A stretch of DNA of 64,000 bases. Source: an uncultured Bacilli bacterium. Its GTDB lineage: Bacteria > Bacillota_I > Bacilli_A > RF39 > UBA660. The stretch is from positions 62,001 to 126,000 of the forward strand of contig CAKOXW010000003.1 of NCBI GenBank assembly GCA_934130375.1. Reading direction: 5' to 3'. Positions 17,986 through 26,250 of the stretch are shown here, piece by piece. Numbering within the stretch: position 1 is the first letter of the stretch; every line of letters begins with the position of its first letter. The position numbers were made by a program, and so were the translations under genes. The notes beneath the pieces were generated by a model. The model was not told the DNA's origin. It did no database searches and worked only from the letters and a program-made list of their open reading frames with translations.

Positions 17986-19836
17986 ATGAAAGAGGAAATA
18001 AAAACAATTGCAAAATTAGTTTCTAAGAATAAAAAGCAAATTTTATTTGCTCTTTTTGCTATATTGACATTTATTTTAGATAAAAATAGTAGTGTGCTAC
18101 TAAATGCTGCCCCATTAGTTGTTGCTGGTGCAGCTGCTTCTACAGGTGGTGCATCTGCTGCTGGTGGAGCAGCCGCTGCCTCAAGTGCGGCTGCGGCATC
18201 TAGTGCTTCTGCTGGTGCTACAGCTTCTACAGGTGCTATGGCTGCAGGTGGAACATCTTCTATAAGTGGAGCATCCAACGCCACTAATACTATAAAAGGT
18301 GTTAGTAGTGCTGGAACACTTTCTAACGGAACTACTGCAGGTAATGCACCATATTTAAATAATACTGGTGCAAGTATGCCAAAAAATGTAAATCCATCAA
18401 GTTCAATTGATGCAAATCCATTGTCTAATTCTTCTATTCCTATGGATTCTGAAACTTCTAAAGAAGGATTGAAAAAATCATCGGAAACATTAAGTGATAA
18501 AGATAAGAAAAGTGCAAAAAATAATAGATTAGATAATAGTATTAATAATGCTAAGCAAGATGAAGATGAAAATGATGAGGATGAAGATTATAATAATGCA
18601 ACAAAAGAATTAAAAAAGGATGCTTCAAAATACATAATTGGATGTCTTGTATTATGTTGTGGAATGGTATTTTTTATTGTACCAATTATAATGCTATTAT
18701 ACATTTATCCAACTGATTCTACAATTTCTCAGTTAGATTGTTCAATTGTTGATTCTGAAACTTGTAAAAAAATTTCAAGTGCTTCTAATGGTGATTCTTC
18801 ACTTTTAGAAAAAATTAAAAATTTATTAACTCATGGTTTTTTTGGTAGTAATATGGATGTTATGCTTAAAAAAATTGAAGAAATTAATCAAGAGGTTTAT
18901 GAGGAAACAAATTTATATATGAATATTCCATTATTTGTATCAACAATTGCAATGGATAGTGAAAATTTAAATACAAATGTTGATTCTGATTATAATCCTA
19001 CAATTACAGAAGCAATGTTAAAAAGATTGGATTATGGTTTTGATCTTGCTATGAAACAATTTATATTAATTATTAATTACTACGATTGTATTGATGCGGG
19101 GGATGGACAATATCAAAAAGTTCCTTCATATGGTAGTAACGGTGTTGGAATTGAAGCAGAGTGTGGGCCGGATACAGTTGGTATGACTTTAATTGAAAAG
19201 CATTATGAATATGATGAGGCTGGTTACTTTGATAGGATTAGAGAAGACACCGACTTATTGAAAGATTTATTTAAAAATTTTGATGTTGATGACAGTATTA
19301 ATATAATAATGTTAAAAATGCAAAGTCAATATAAGTTATATAATACAATTAGAGATAGAGAGCATAATGAAGTAAGTGCTGGTAATGTTCCTAGAGAATT
19401 ATTATATGATTCTAATATCAAGTTGGATACTCCTTTAAAAGGAAGTTATAGTATTACGTCTCCATATGGTAAAAGAGATGGTTTGTTTGCGGGTAATCAT
19501 AATGGTATAGATATGGTTGCAAGTGATAAGCAAATATATGCTGCAGGTAATGGTGTAGTTGTTAGGACTTATAAGGAAAAAGAAGGCGGTAATATAATTG
19601 AAATAAGACATATAACATCCGACGGCACAACTTATATTTCACAATATGCCCACCTTAGTCAAATACTTGTGTCACCAGGTGATACTATTACTACTGGTTC
19701 TGTAATTGCAATTATGGGTGATACTGGTATTACATCTGGAGTGCATCTTCATTTTGCACTTTGGAATGAACAAACTAAAGAAAGATATAATCCAAAAAAT
19801 TTATTTATGGATGCTACAAATTATAATAGTATTTAG
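17986..19836 (+). CDS. Membrane-anchored M23 peptidase of the T4SS (VirB1-like role)
   Basis: 616 residues. An N-terminal hydrophobic helix (about 17-30) is followed by an Ala/Ser/Gly/Thr-rich stretch (about 38-105), an acidic Asp/Glu/Lys region, a strong membrane helix near 215-240 and a large extracytoplasmic part. That part ends in a LytM/M23 metallopeptidase domain (about 485-610) with H505xxxD in HNGID and HLHF at 587-590, so both zinc motifs are intact. It would cut peptidoglycan cross-links to let the secretion channel through. The Shine-Dalgarno GGAGG at 17965-17969 is 16 bases from the ATG, unusually far, so coupling to the VirB4 stop is likely. Confidence 0.85.
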   Translation: MKEEIKTIAKLVSKNKKQILFALFAILTFILDKNSSVLLNAAPLVVAGAAASTGGASAAGGAAAASSAAAASSASAGATASTGAMAAGGTSSISGASNATNTIKGVSSAGTLSNGTTAGNAPYLNNTGASMPKNVNPSSSIDANPLSNSSIPMDSETSKEGLKKSSETLSDKDKKSAKNNRLDNSINNAKQDEDENDEDEDYNNATKELKKDASKYIIGCLVLCCGMVFFIVPIIMLLYIYPTDSTISQLDCSIVDSETCKKISSASNGDSSLLEKIKNLLTHGFFGSNMDVMLKKIEEINQEVYEETNLYMNIPLFVSTIAMDSENLNTNVDSDYNPTITEAMLKRLDYGFDLAMKQFILIINYYDCIDAGDGQYQKVPSYGSNGVGIEAECGPDTVGMTLIEKHYEYDEAGYFDRIREDTDLLKDLFKNFDVDDSINIIMLKMQSQYKLYNTIRDREHNEVSAGNVPRELLYDSNIKLDTPLKGSYSITSPYGKRDGLFAGNHNGIDMVASDKQIYAAGNGVVVRTYKEKEGGNIIEIRHITSDGTTYISQYAHLSQILVSPGDTITTGSVIAIMGDTGITSGVHLHFALWNEQTKERYNPKNLFMDATNYNSI

Positions 19837-19844
19837 TTACTTTA

Positions 19845-19853
19845 TGATATAAT
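19845..19853 (+). promoter_or_regulatory. Extended -10 promoter before the VirD4-like gene
   Basis: TGATATAAT at 19845-19853 lies in the 39-base gap before the coupling protein gene. No clear -35 box is seen. Confidence 0.45.
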
Positions 19854-19875
19854 AATAAGAGAAAGAAGTGATGCT

Positions 19876-22035
19876 ATGAAACTAAAATTTAGAGCAGATG
19901 CTAAAGATATACTTTATTTTGTATTGTTTACAATATTTCTATTTTACATGATTGCTGTTGGTGTTGGTAACATTACTAGTCTATCAAGAACAGGAAGATT
20001 AGTTGGTTTTAATCCATTCCCTGGTTTATCACCTGAGAATATTTTTGGAACATTACTATTTTTTCTTATTGCGCTTGGTGCGATAATCATGCTTGTTTCT
20101 TCATACTTTTTTGATAGAGAAAAAGGTATTGGTATTTCTAAAGAGAAAAAAGCATCTGGGGGTTACGCTAAATGGGCTAAAGTAGATGATATTAAAAAGG
20201 CAATTGGTGTTAAAGAAATAAAAGAAAGTGACCCTGATTATGAGTATGCAGGTGTTCCTCTTTATGCTGAAAAAGATAAAGTATGGGTTGATGATGGGGA
20301 ATCTCACTCATTAATAATTGGTTCTACTGGTAGTGGTAAAACTTATTGTGTAGTTAAACCTCTTGTTCATATTTTAGCAAAGCATGATGAATCAATGGTT
20401 ATCACTGACCCTAAGGGCGAAATTTTTGAAGAGAGTTCTGAATTTTTAAAGGCAAGAGGTTATAAGATTGTTCTTTTAAATTTCCGTAATCCTCAAAAAG
20501 GAAATATGTGGAACCCATTATCACTTCCTTATAAATTATATAAAGAAGGGAATCATGATAAATCTAATGAATTATTAAGAGACCTTGCTATAAATATTTT
20601 GCACGATGAAAAAACAGATGATCCGTTTTGGCAAAATACTTCAGCAGATTACTTTGTTGCACTTGCGCAAGGTTTATTCCAAGATGCTGATGAAAAATAT
20701 ATCAACATTAATTCTATAATACAAATGCTTACTGTAGGTGAGGAAAAGTTTGGCGCATCTACATTTGCTAAGGAATATTTTAAATCAAAAGAATCTACTA
20801 ATCCTGCATATTTAAATGCTGCTGGTACAATTGATGCTCCTAACGATACAAAAGGTAGTATTATATCTGTATTTAGACAAAAGATTAATATTTTTGCTAT
20901 GGCTGAGAATTTATCAGAGATGTTATCTAAAAGTGATTTTGATATGCGTGATATTGGTAGGAAGAAAACTGCTGTGTTCTTGATTGTACAAGATGAAAAG
21001 AAAACATATCATGCTCTAACTACTATATTTGTAAAACAATGTTATGAAAGTTTAATAGATGTTGCTCAAGAAGCAGGTGGTAAGTTAAATGTAAGAACTA
21101 ATTTTATACTTGATGAATTTGCTAATATGCCTGAATTAAAAGATGTAACTACTATGATAACTGCGGCACGTTCTAGACAAATTAGATTTAATTTAATTAT
21201 TCAGAACTTTGCACAATTAAATCAAGTTTATGGTAAAGATAATGCAGAAACTATAAAAGGTAACTGTACAAATATGATTTATTTGTTAAGTAGTGAGTTA
21301 AATGCACTTGAAGAAATTAGTAAACTATGTGGTGAAATAAAGGTTAAAGGTAAGAAAGATAAACCAGATGAAACAAGACCTTTAATTACCGTTAGTGATT
21401 TACAAAAACTTGCTTTTAAAGATGCAATTATAAAGAAACAAAGGCAAGACCCATTTAAAACTAAATTAAAGGGTGTTAATGAATATAACTGGAACATTCC
21501 TGAGTATCCAAAAGGAGTATATCCACAAAGAGAAAAACAAGCCATTAATACATTTGATTTAAAAGAATTTGTTAAGGAAAATAAAAAGGATACTATTGGT
21601 CCAGGATTTAATCCATTTATGCAAACACCTAGAACAAGTGAAAGACAATTCCCAAGACCAATGCCCCCTTTCGGACCAAATGCAAATAAAAATATTATGC
21701 CGGGTGGTAATAATAGCAAGGATGAATTTGATGTTGATGAATTAATTAAAAAGATAGATGCTAAGATAGCTGAACTTGAAAAAGAAGATGAAGAAAATAA
21801 TAAGAAAATAGATACTCAAGTTAAAGAAAATGTTATTCCTAAAGTTAACTTTAATGAACTTGATAATTTAGATAATAAACAGGAATACGACAATGATAAA
21901 TTAAAACAAATTGTTGAACCTGATTTAAATAATGCAGTTAAAGTAAATTCTGATATAAATAAAATGATTAAGAATATTGAGGATGAAGATGTAACTGATG
22001 ATCAATTCTTTGACGATTTCTTCTTTGATGAATAA
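19876..22035 (+). CDS. VirD4/TraG-type coupling protein
   Basis: 719 residues. Two N-terminal membrane helices (about 12-32 and 55-78) precede a TraG/VirD4 ATPase domain. Walker A GSTGSGKT lies near residues 149-156, followed by MVITDPKGE and KGNMWNPLS, with Walker B FILDEFANMP near 410-419 and a downstream TAARSRQIRFNLIIQNFAQ motif. Coupling proteins recruit substrates to the type IV channel at the membrane. The tail (about 580-719) is Pro-rich, then acidic with repeated Asp/Asn/Lys. This is the last gene of the cluster, closed by a strong terminator. No relaxase or nickase accompanies it, so the substrate is unknown. Confidence 0.93.
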   Translation: MKLKFRADAKDILYFVLFTIFLFYMIAVGVGNITSLSRTGRLVGFNPFPGLSPENIFGTLLFFLIALGAIIMLVSSYFFDREKGIGISKEKKASGGYAKWAKVDDIKKAIGVKEIKESDPDYEYAGVPLYAEKDKVWVDDGESHSLIIGSTGSGKTYCVVKPLVHILAKHDESMVITDPKGEIFEESSEFLKARGYKIVLLNFRNPQKGNMWNPLSLPYKLYKEGNHDKSNELLRDLAINILHDEKTDDPFWQNTSADYFVALAQGLFQDADEKYININSIIQMLTVGEEKFGASTFAKEYFKSKESTNPAYLNAAGTIDAPNDTKGSIISVFRQKINIFAMAENLSEMLSKSDFDMRDIGRKKTAVFLIVQDEKKTYHALTTIFVKQCYESLIDVAQEAGGKLNVRTNFILDEFANMPELKDVTTMITAARSRQIRFNLIIQNFAQLNQVYGKDNAETIKGNCTNMIYLLSSELNALEEISKLCGEIKVKGKKDKPDETRPLITVSDLQKLAFKDAIIKKQRQDPFKTKLKGVNEYNWNIPEYPKGVYPQREKQAINTFDLKEFVKENKKDTIGPGFNPFMQTPRTSERQFPRPMPPFGPNANKNIMPGGNNSKDEFDVDELIKKIDAKIAELEKEDEENNKKIDTQVKENVIPKVNFNELDNLDNKQEYDNDKLKQIVEPDLNNAVKVNSDINKMIKNIEDEDVTDDQFFDDFFFDE

Positions 22036-22040
22036 AACTA

Positions 22041-22068
22041 AAATTGACTTTTTGTCAATTTTTTTTAT
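22041..22068 (+). terminator. Intrinsic terminator ending the Tad/T4SS cluster
   Basis: AAATTGAC (22041-22048) pairs with GTCAATTT (22054-22061), loop TTTTT, followed by T6. Confidence 0.85.
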
Positions 22069-22103
22069 AGTAAACTGAAATATTAAGAAATATTTAAATG
22101 ATA

Positions 22104-22132
22104 TTGTAATAAAAATCAATATTTGTTATAAT
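22104..22132 (+). promoter_or_regulatory. comK promoter
   Basis: TTGTAA at 22104-22109 and TATAAT at 22127-22132 with a 17-base spacer and an upstream TG (extended -10). The start of transcription would be near 22139, giving an untranslated leader of about 145 nt before comK. Confidence 0.65.
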
Positions 22133-22163
22133 TAAATTGTGTGTTGAAACCTTGATATTAGTG

Positions 22164-22192
22164 ATAATTAGATGAATTCTAATTATTTTTTA
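22164..22192 (+). terminator. Terminator hairpin inside the comK leader (possible attenuator)
   Basis: ATAATTAGA (22164-22172) pairs perfectly with TCTAATTAT (22178-22186) around TGAAT, then T5-6. It lies after the comK promoter and 92 bases before its start codon, so it cannot serve the VirD4 gene, which has its own terminator at 22041. A second inverted pair, ATTAGT and ACTAAT, follows near 22192 and 22231. Confidence 0.6.
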
Positions 22193-22283
22193 TTAGTTTA
22201 ATATGAGTTCTACAAATTACATCATATTTCGACTAATAGACTTGTTATTTTAAAAGACGTTATTTTTTGTTTGGAGGTGTTTT

Positions 22284-22733
22284 ATGTTTGATTACGAAAT
22301 TAATAACGAAACTTTAGCAATTATACCACTTGGAGAGGAAAGAACTAAGATAGTAGAGTGTAGAAGAAATTTTATTGTAGATAAAAATTCTATGGAGATA
22401 ATTTCTAATAGTTGTGAGTATTTTGGTAGTTCTTATGAAGGAAGATTGATTGGTACTAAGAATTTAATTGGTGCGAAGTATAAGGCTCCAATAATAATTG
22501 AGGAAGCAAGTGAAATAATATTTTTTCCGACCTCTTCTCCAAGAATAGTTAATTGTGCATGGATTTCATTAAATAATTTAAAAAATTATAAGAGACATGA
22601 AGATAGTACTATAATTATGTTTAATAATGGTAACTTGTTAAATCTTGATATTTCATATGCAGTAGTTGACAATCAGGTGTTAAGAGCAACAAGATTAAGT
22701 AGTATTTTAAGACTTAGAAAAAATAAAAATTAA
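22284..22733 (+). CDS. comK: ComK-family competence transcription factor, short form
   Basis: The 149 residues follow Bacillus subtilis ComK along most of its length. The best blocks are SCEYFGSSYEGRLIGT near residues 47-62, FFPTSSP..NCAWIS near 79-95 and NGNLLNLDISYAVVDNQVLRA near 114-134. ComK binds A-T rich boxes in minor grooves and activates DNA-uptake genes. This copy stops about 40 residues earlier than B. subtilis ComK (192 residues), so the C-terminal segment with the MecA recognition peptide FMLYPK is absent. GGAGGTG precedes the ATG. Expression probably depends on the attenuator-like leader. Confidence 0.85.
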   Translation: MFDYEINNETLAIIPLGEERTKIVECRRNFIVDKNSMEIISNSCEYFGSSYEGRLIGTKNLIGAKYKAPIIIEEASEIIFFPTSSPRIVNCAWISLNNLKNYKRHEDSTIIMFNNGNLLNLDISYAVVDNQVLRATRLSSILRLRKNKN

Positions 22734-22740
22734 AAAACCT

Positions 22741-22768
22741 TTTACTTCTTAAAAAATTATGTTATACT
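22741..22768 (+). promoter_or_regulatory. Promoter of the Lys/Ala-rich gene
   Basis: TTTACT at 22741-22746 and TATACT at 22763-22768, spacer 16, with an extended -10 TG. It lies right after the comK stop. Confidence 0.65.
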
Positions 22769-22801
22769 ATTTGTGAAATATAATAAAGAGGGAGTGAAAT
22801 T

Positions 22802-23077
22802 ATGGCTACAAATAGTACTACTAAAAAGACTTCAACTGCGAAGAAGACTACTACTAAGAAAGCACCTGTTAAAAAGACTGCTGCTAAAACAACTACTGTA
22901 AAAAAAGCTCCTGCTAAAAAAGCACCAGCAAAGAAAACAGTAGTAACTGAAAAAGTAGTTGCTAAAGCACCAGCAAAGACTGATATGCTTGATACTAATG
23001 TTCCAGTTGTTGTTGTTCTAGCAATTGAATCATTGATTTTATTACTAGCATACTTAATTATAATGAGTGTAGCATAA
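22802..23077 (+). CDS. Lys/Ala/Thr-rich histone-like protein with C-terminal membrane helix
   Basis: 91 residues. The first about 58 are a low-complexity Lys/Ala/Thr/Pro tail with repeated AKK, APAKK and TTKK units, like eukaryotic H1 tails and bacterial H1-like DNA-condensing proteins. Residues about 66-90 form one membrane helix (VPVVVVLAIESLILLLAYLI). The basic part would face the cytoplasm and could bind DNA or RNA at the membrane; this is an inference from composition. It has its own promoter and terminator and sits next to comK and the secretion cluster. Confidence 0.7.
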   Translation: MATNSTTKKTSTAKKTTTKKAPVKKTAAKTTTVKKAPAKKAPAKKTVVTEKVVAKAPAKTDMLDTNVPVVVVLAIESLILLLAYLIIMSVA

Positions 23078-23100
23078 AAAAGACAATCAAGTCTTTTTTT
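23076..23100 (+). terminator. Intrinsic terminator
   Basis: AAAAAAGAC (23076-23084) pairs with GTCTTTTTT (23091-23099), loop AATCAA. Confidence 0.8.
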
Positions 23101-23113
23101 GTTTTGTCTAAAA

Positions 23114-23142
23114 TTTACTTCTCATAAGATATATGCTACAAT
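23114..23142 (+). promoter_or_regulatory. Promoter of the ABC transporter operon
   Basis: TTTACT at 23114-23119 and TACAAT at 23137-23142, spacer 17. The first gene starts at 23160, so the leader is very short. Confidence 0.65.
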
Positions 23143-23159
23143 GAATTTAGAGGTATACT

Positions 23160-23846
23160 ATGAGTAAAAATAATGAAGTAATTAGTTTAAAAAATGTGTG
23201 TAAGTCATATAAAGTTGGAAATGAAAAGTTAGAAATATTGTCTAATATAAATGTTAAATTTTATAGTGGTAAATTATATGCTATTATGGGTGAAAGTGGT
23301 AGTGGTAAAAGTACTTTAATAAACATATTGGGTCTTGTTGATATTTTTGATACAGGTGATTATATAATTTATGATAAAAATTTAAAAGCAATTAGTGAAG
23401 AAGAAATTTGCAAAATTAGAATGAAAAATATCGGATTTATTTTTCAAAATATTTACTTAGATACAAATTTAAAAGCATACGAAAATGTTATGCTTCCAAT
23501 GTTAATAAATAAAAGTATTAAAAATAAAAAAGAAAGGTCATTGGAGTTACTTAAAAGTGTTAAGTTAGAAGATAGGGTTAATCATTTCCCACAACAATTA
23601 TCAGGTGGTGAAGAGCAAAGAGTTGCGATTGCAAGAGCACTTGCTAACGACCCTACAATAATTCTTGCGGATGAACCAACAGGGAATTTGGATAAGAAAA
23701 ATGAGAAAATTATTTTTGAAAAATTAAAAGAAATATCAAAAAGTGGAAAATGCGTTATAGTTGTAAGTCATAGTGAAAATATAAAAAAATATGCTGATGA
23801 AATATATTACATTGAAAATAAAAGTATTAAAAGAGGTAATTTATGA
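23160..23846 (+). CDS. ABC transporter ATP-binding protein (MacB/LolD type)
   Basis: A 228-residue cytoplasmic ATPase of the MacB/LolD/FtsE-like group. Walker A GESGSGKS lies near residues 44-51, the Q-loop (IGFIFQN) near 92-98, the signature LSGGEEQRVAIARAL near 147-161 and Walker B IILADEPTGNLD near 167-178. The signature reads SGGEEQ instead of SGGQQQ, a small variation. It overlaps the permease gene by four bases (ATGA). Such three-gene units often export peptides or confer antimicrobial-peptide resistance; the substrate cannot be read from the sequence. Confidence 0.93.
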   Translation: MSKNNEVISLKNVCKSYKVGNEKLEILSNINVKFYSGKLYAIMGESGSGKSTLINILGLVDIFDTGDYIIYDKNLKAISEEEICKIRMKNIGFIFQNIYLDTNLKAYENVMLPMLINKSIKNKKERSLELLKSVKLEDRVNHFPQQLSGGEEQRVAIARALANDPTIILADEPTGNLDKKNEKIIFEKLKEISKSGKCVIVVSHSENIKKYADEIYYIENKSIKRGNL

Positions 23847-25039
23847 AAATAAAAGATTATTTGTTCTATGATTTTAAAAAGATATTTAGAAATAAGAAGA
23901 ATATGTCTTATATAATAATTATTTCTTTTTGTAGTTTAATTCTTTTGGTGGCCTTAACTTTTTATTCAAATGTATTAAATTATGTAAAAGTTGTTATGAT
24001 TGGTGATAGAGATTTTAGAACATTGTCATTGCCTATTAGTGATACATCTATAGAAGAAATAAGTAAAATTGACCATGTTCAAACAATATATAATTCTAAG
24101 TATAATGTAATATCTTCTTATGAAAGTAGTTTTAAGACCGATAACTTAGATGGTGGAATTAATCTAATGTATTCTGACAATACATTACAGCCAACTATTG
24201 TTAAGGGAAGAAATATTTTAGAAAATGAAAGAAATGTTGCTATATGTCCAATTGAATTTTTTCCTGATAGTAAAGTTAATGAATATAAAATAAATAAAAA
24301 CTATGTAATAAGTTATGAAAATTTAATTGATAAAACTTTTTCTGTAAAATTTAGGAATAAATCTAGTAACAAAGATATAACAAAAGAATTTAAAATAATT
24401 GGGTTTTATGATACTAAAAATGAAATAAGATTTAATAATGATTGTTATATTTCTAAAGATGATATTAAAGAAATTTCTGATTTTGTAAATCCATTAGAAA
24501 AAGATACTCTATATGCAACTTCCGTAGTAGTTGATGATACTAAAAACATAGAATTTGTAAAAAATGAAATAAAAAAACTTGAAATTGTAAGTGATGCTTA
24601 TACAATTGAAACTGTTGCGGGTTTTGATACTGGTTTGATTTCTTTAATTAGAGTTTCATGTTTAGTATTGTTAAACGTAATTTTAGTTGTGACTTTCTTT
24701 TTGGCAATTTCATACATGAAAAAAAGAGTTATAGATGAAAATAAAAATATTGATGTTATGAAATTTATGGGGTTTACCAAGAAAGATTTAAATAATTTAT
24801 TTTTAATTCAAAATATTATAATGAATTTAATTGCATACATTATTGGTTTTGTTGCTTTTTTAATAATTTATATCATAATAAAAAATACTTTGTTGTATGC
24901 AATAAATTATTCAATTATAAATATAAGTATAAATCTATTTCCAATACTTCTATCTTTTGTTGTTATTATGTCATCTAGTATTATAGTAATTTTATATATT
25001 AAAGAAATATTTAGTAGGAATAATTATGCTCAATTATAA
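23843..25039 (+). CDS. FtsX-like ABC permease, first subunit
   Basis: A 398-residue permease with one N-terminal membrane helix (about 22-44), an extracytoplasmic MacB-type periplasmic-like domain (about 50-260) and three C-terminal helices (about 272-294, 322-346, 362-388), the FtsX/MacB topology. The conserved KFMGFTKKDL segment between helices is typical. It overlaps the ATPase gene and the second permease gene, so the three are translationally coupled. Confidence 0.85.
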   Translation: MKIKDYLFYDFKKIFRNKKNMSYIIIISFCSLILLVALTFYSNVLNYVKVVMIGDRDFRTLSLPISDTSIEEISKIDHVQTIYNSKYNVISSYESSFKTDNLDGGINLMYSDNTLQPTIVKGRNILENERNVAICPIEFFPDSKVNEYKINKNYVISYENLIDKTFSVKFRNKSSNKDITKEFKIIGFYDTKNEIRFNNDCYISKDDIKEISDFVNPLEKDTLYATSVVVDDTKNIEFVKNEIKKLEIVSDAYTIETVAGFDTGLISLIRVSCLVLLNVILVVTFFLAISYMKKRVIDENKNIDVMKFMGFTKKDLNNLFLIQNIIMNLIAYIIGFVAFLIIYIIIKNTLLYAINYSIINISINLFPILLSFVVIMSSSIIVILYIKEIFSRNNYAQL

Positions 25040-25904
25040 GAGATTTTTTAGAAAAAGAACAACAAGGATATATTTAATAGTGTTATCTATAATATTTTCT
25101 TTAATATTCATTCTATCATTGTTTACAAATTATTTTGATAATAAGTTAAAGGATACATATAAAAATAATTATAGTTTGTTAATAGTAAGTAGTAATGATT
25201 ATTATAAAGAAATTAGAAATAATAAATCTGTAGATGAAATAGAAGAAATTTTATTAGTTAAACCGAGTGAGTTAAATGCATTTTATAATTATGAGTGGGA
25301 TGATATAAGTTTAATATGTGATGGTATTGCAAATGGGTTAGTTATTGTAAAAAAGGATAAAACTTTAAATAATAATGAAATAAAACTAGGTATGCCATTT
25401 GATATAGATGATTTAGAAGGTAATATTGTTTCAAAATATAATTCTATATTTTATGAGGTAGGTATCTCTAATGATTATTATGAAAATCTAAGTAGTAATA
25501 ATATCTTATATTCATATAAATTATCTCTTTTAAATACAAAAGAAATAGATGATTTAGTATCTAAAATAAAAGATGAAGATTATAATTCTACTGTTTTGTT
25601 AAAGAGTAAATTTAGTAGTGAAAAAGAAAATAATTATTATATGAATATTGAAAAGATAATTACTAGTTTGAAATATATAAATATGTTTATAGTATTTATA
25701 AGTATATTCATAATAATTATTACTTTTAGAAATATCATTAAGGATGATTATGAGTTTAAAACTTTAGAAAAATATTTAGGATTTTCTAAAAAACAAATAC
25801 TATTTCAAAATATGTTTCAAATAATTTTACTATTATTTATTAGTGTTTTAGTATCTTTTATTATTTCTAATATTTTGTTTTATATATTTATTAATTTATT
25901 TTAA
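25026..25904 (+). CDS. FtsX-like ABC permease, second subunit
   Basis: A 292-residue partner permease. An N-terminal helix (about 13-33) is followed by an external domain of about 170 residues and three helices near the C-terminus, with the matching KYLGFSKKQILFQNMFQ segment between helices. The external domain is smaller than that of the first permease. The start overlaps the previous gene by 14 bases. With the ATPase the pair would form a heterodimeric exporter. Confidence 0.75.
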   Translation: MLNYKRFFRKRTTRIYLIVLSIIFSLIFILSLFTNYFDNKLKDTYKNNYSLLIVSSNDYYKEIRNNKSVDEIEEILLVKPSELNAFYNYEWDDISLICDGIANGLVIVKKDKTLNNNEIKLGMPFDIDDLEGNIVSKYNSIFYEVGISNDYYENLSSNNILYSYKLSLLNTKEIDDLVSKIKDEDYNSTVLLKSKFSSEKENNYYMNIEKIITSLKYINMFIVFISIFIIIITFRNIIKDDYEFKTLEKYLGFSKKQILFQNMFQIILLLFISVLVSFIISNILFYIFINLF

Positions 25905-25943
25905 AAATGGAATATGTGATATTGTACAAATGGTATAAAAATA

Positions 25944-25952
25944 TGGTATACT
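25944..25952 (+). promoter_or_regulatory. Extended -10 promoter of gatCAB
   Basis: TGGTATACT at 25944-25952. A weak TTGTAC is at 25922-25927 with a long 19-base spacer, so the extended -10 probably carries the activity. Confidence 0.55.
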
Positions 25953-25971
25953 ATAGACTGGAAGTGATTTT

Positions 25972-26250
25972 ATGACAAATGAAGAAGTGCTTAAAGTAGC
26001 GCATTTAGCAAGAGTTTCTATTGATGATAATGAGATTGAAATGTATAAAGGTCAATTAGAAGCAATTATGAATGAAATTAATAAGATTAATGAGGTTGAA
26101 ATTATAGATGATGATATAATGATTAGTCCTTCAAGTAATATTAATAAATATAGGGAAGATGTTCCTAAGAAGTCTAAGGATGATGTATTATCTAATGCTC
26201 CTAAAACTAATGGTAATTATATACAAATTAAGAGGTTTGTAAATGAGTAA
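25972..26250 (+). CDS. gatC: Asp/Glu-tRNA(Asn/Gln) amidotransferase subunit C
   Basis: 92 residues, normal GatC length, with the family opening MTNEEVLKVAHLARVSIDDNEIE and the C-terminal DVLSNAPKTNGNYIQIKRFV. GatC holds GatA and GatB together in the enzyme that converts Glu-tRNA-Gln (and Asp-tRNA-Asn) to the amide form. GGAAGTG precedes the ATG. It overlaps gatA by eight bases. Confidence 0.95.
   Translation: MTNEEVLKVAHLARVSIDDNEIEMYKGQLEAIMNEINKINEVEIIDDDIMISPSSNINKYREDVPKKSKDDVLSNAPKTNGNYIQIKRFVNE

Noticed and set aside
17874..18284. 136-codon minus-strand frame rich in Ala/Pro
   Set aside because: It is the complement of the Ala/Ser/Gly-rich part of the M23 gene; low-complexity codons open the opposite frame. 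No ribosome site.
6827..22283. Integrative conjugative element
   Set aside because: No relaxase, integrase, origin of transfer or flanking repeats were seen near the cluster; neighbours are core-type genes.
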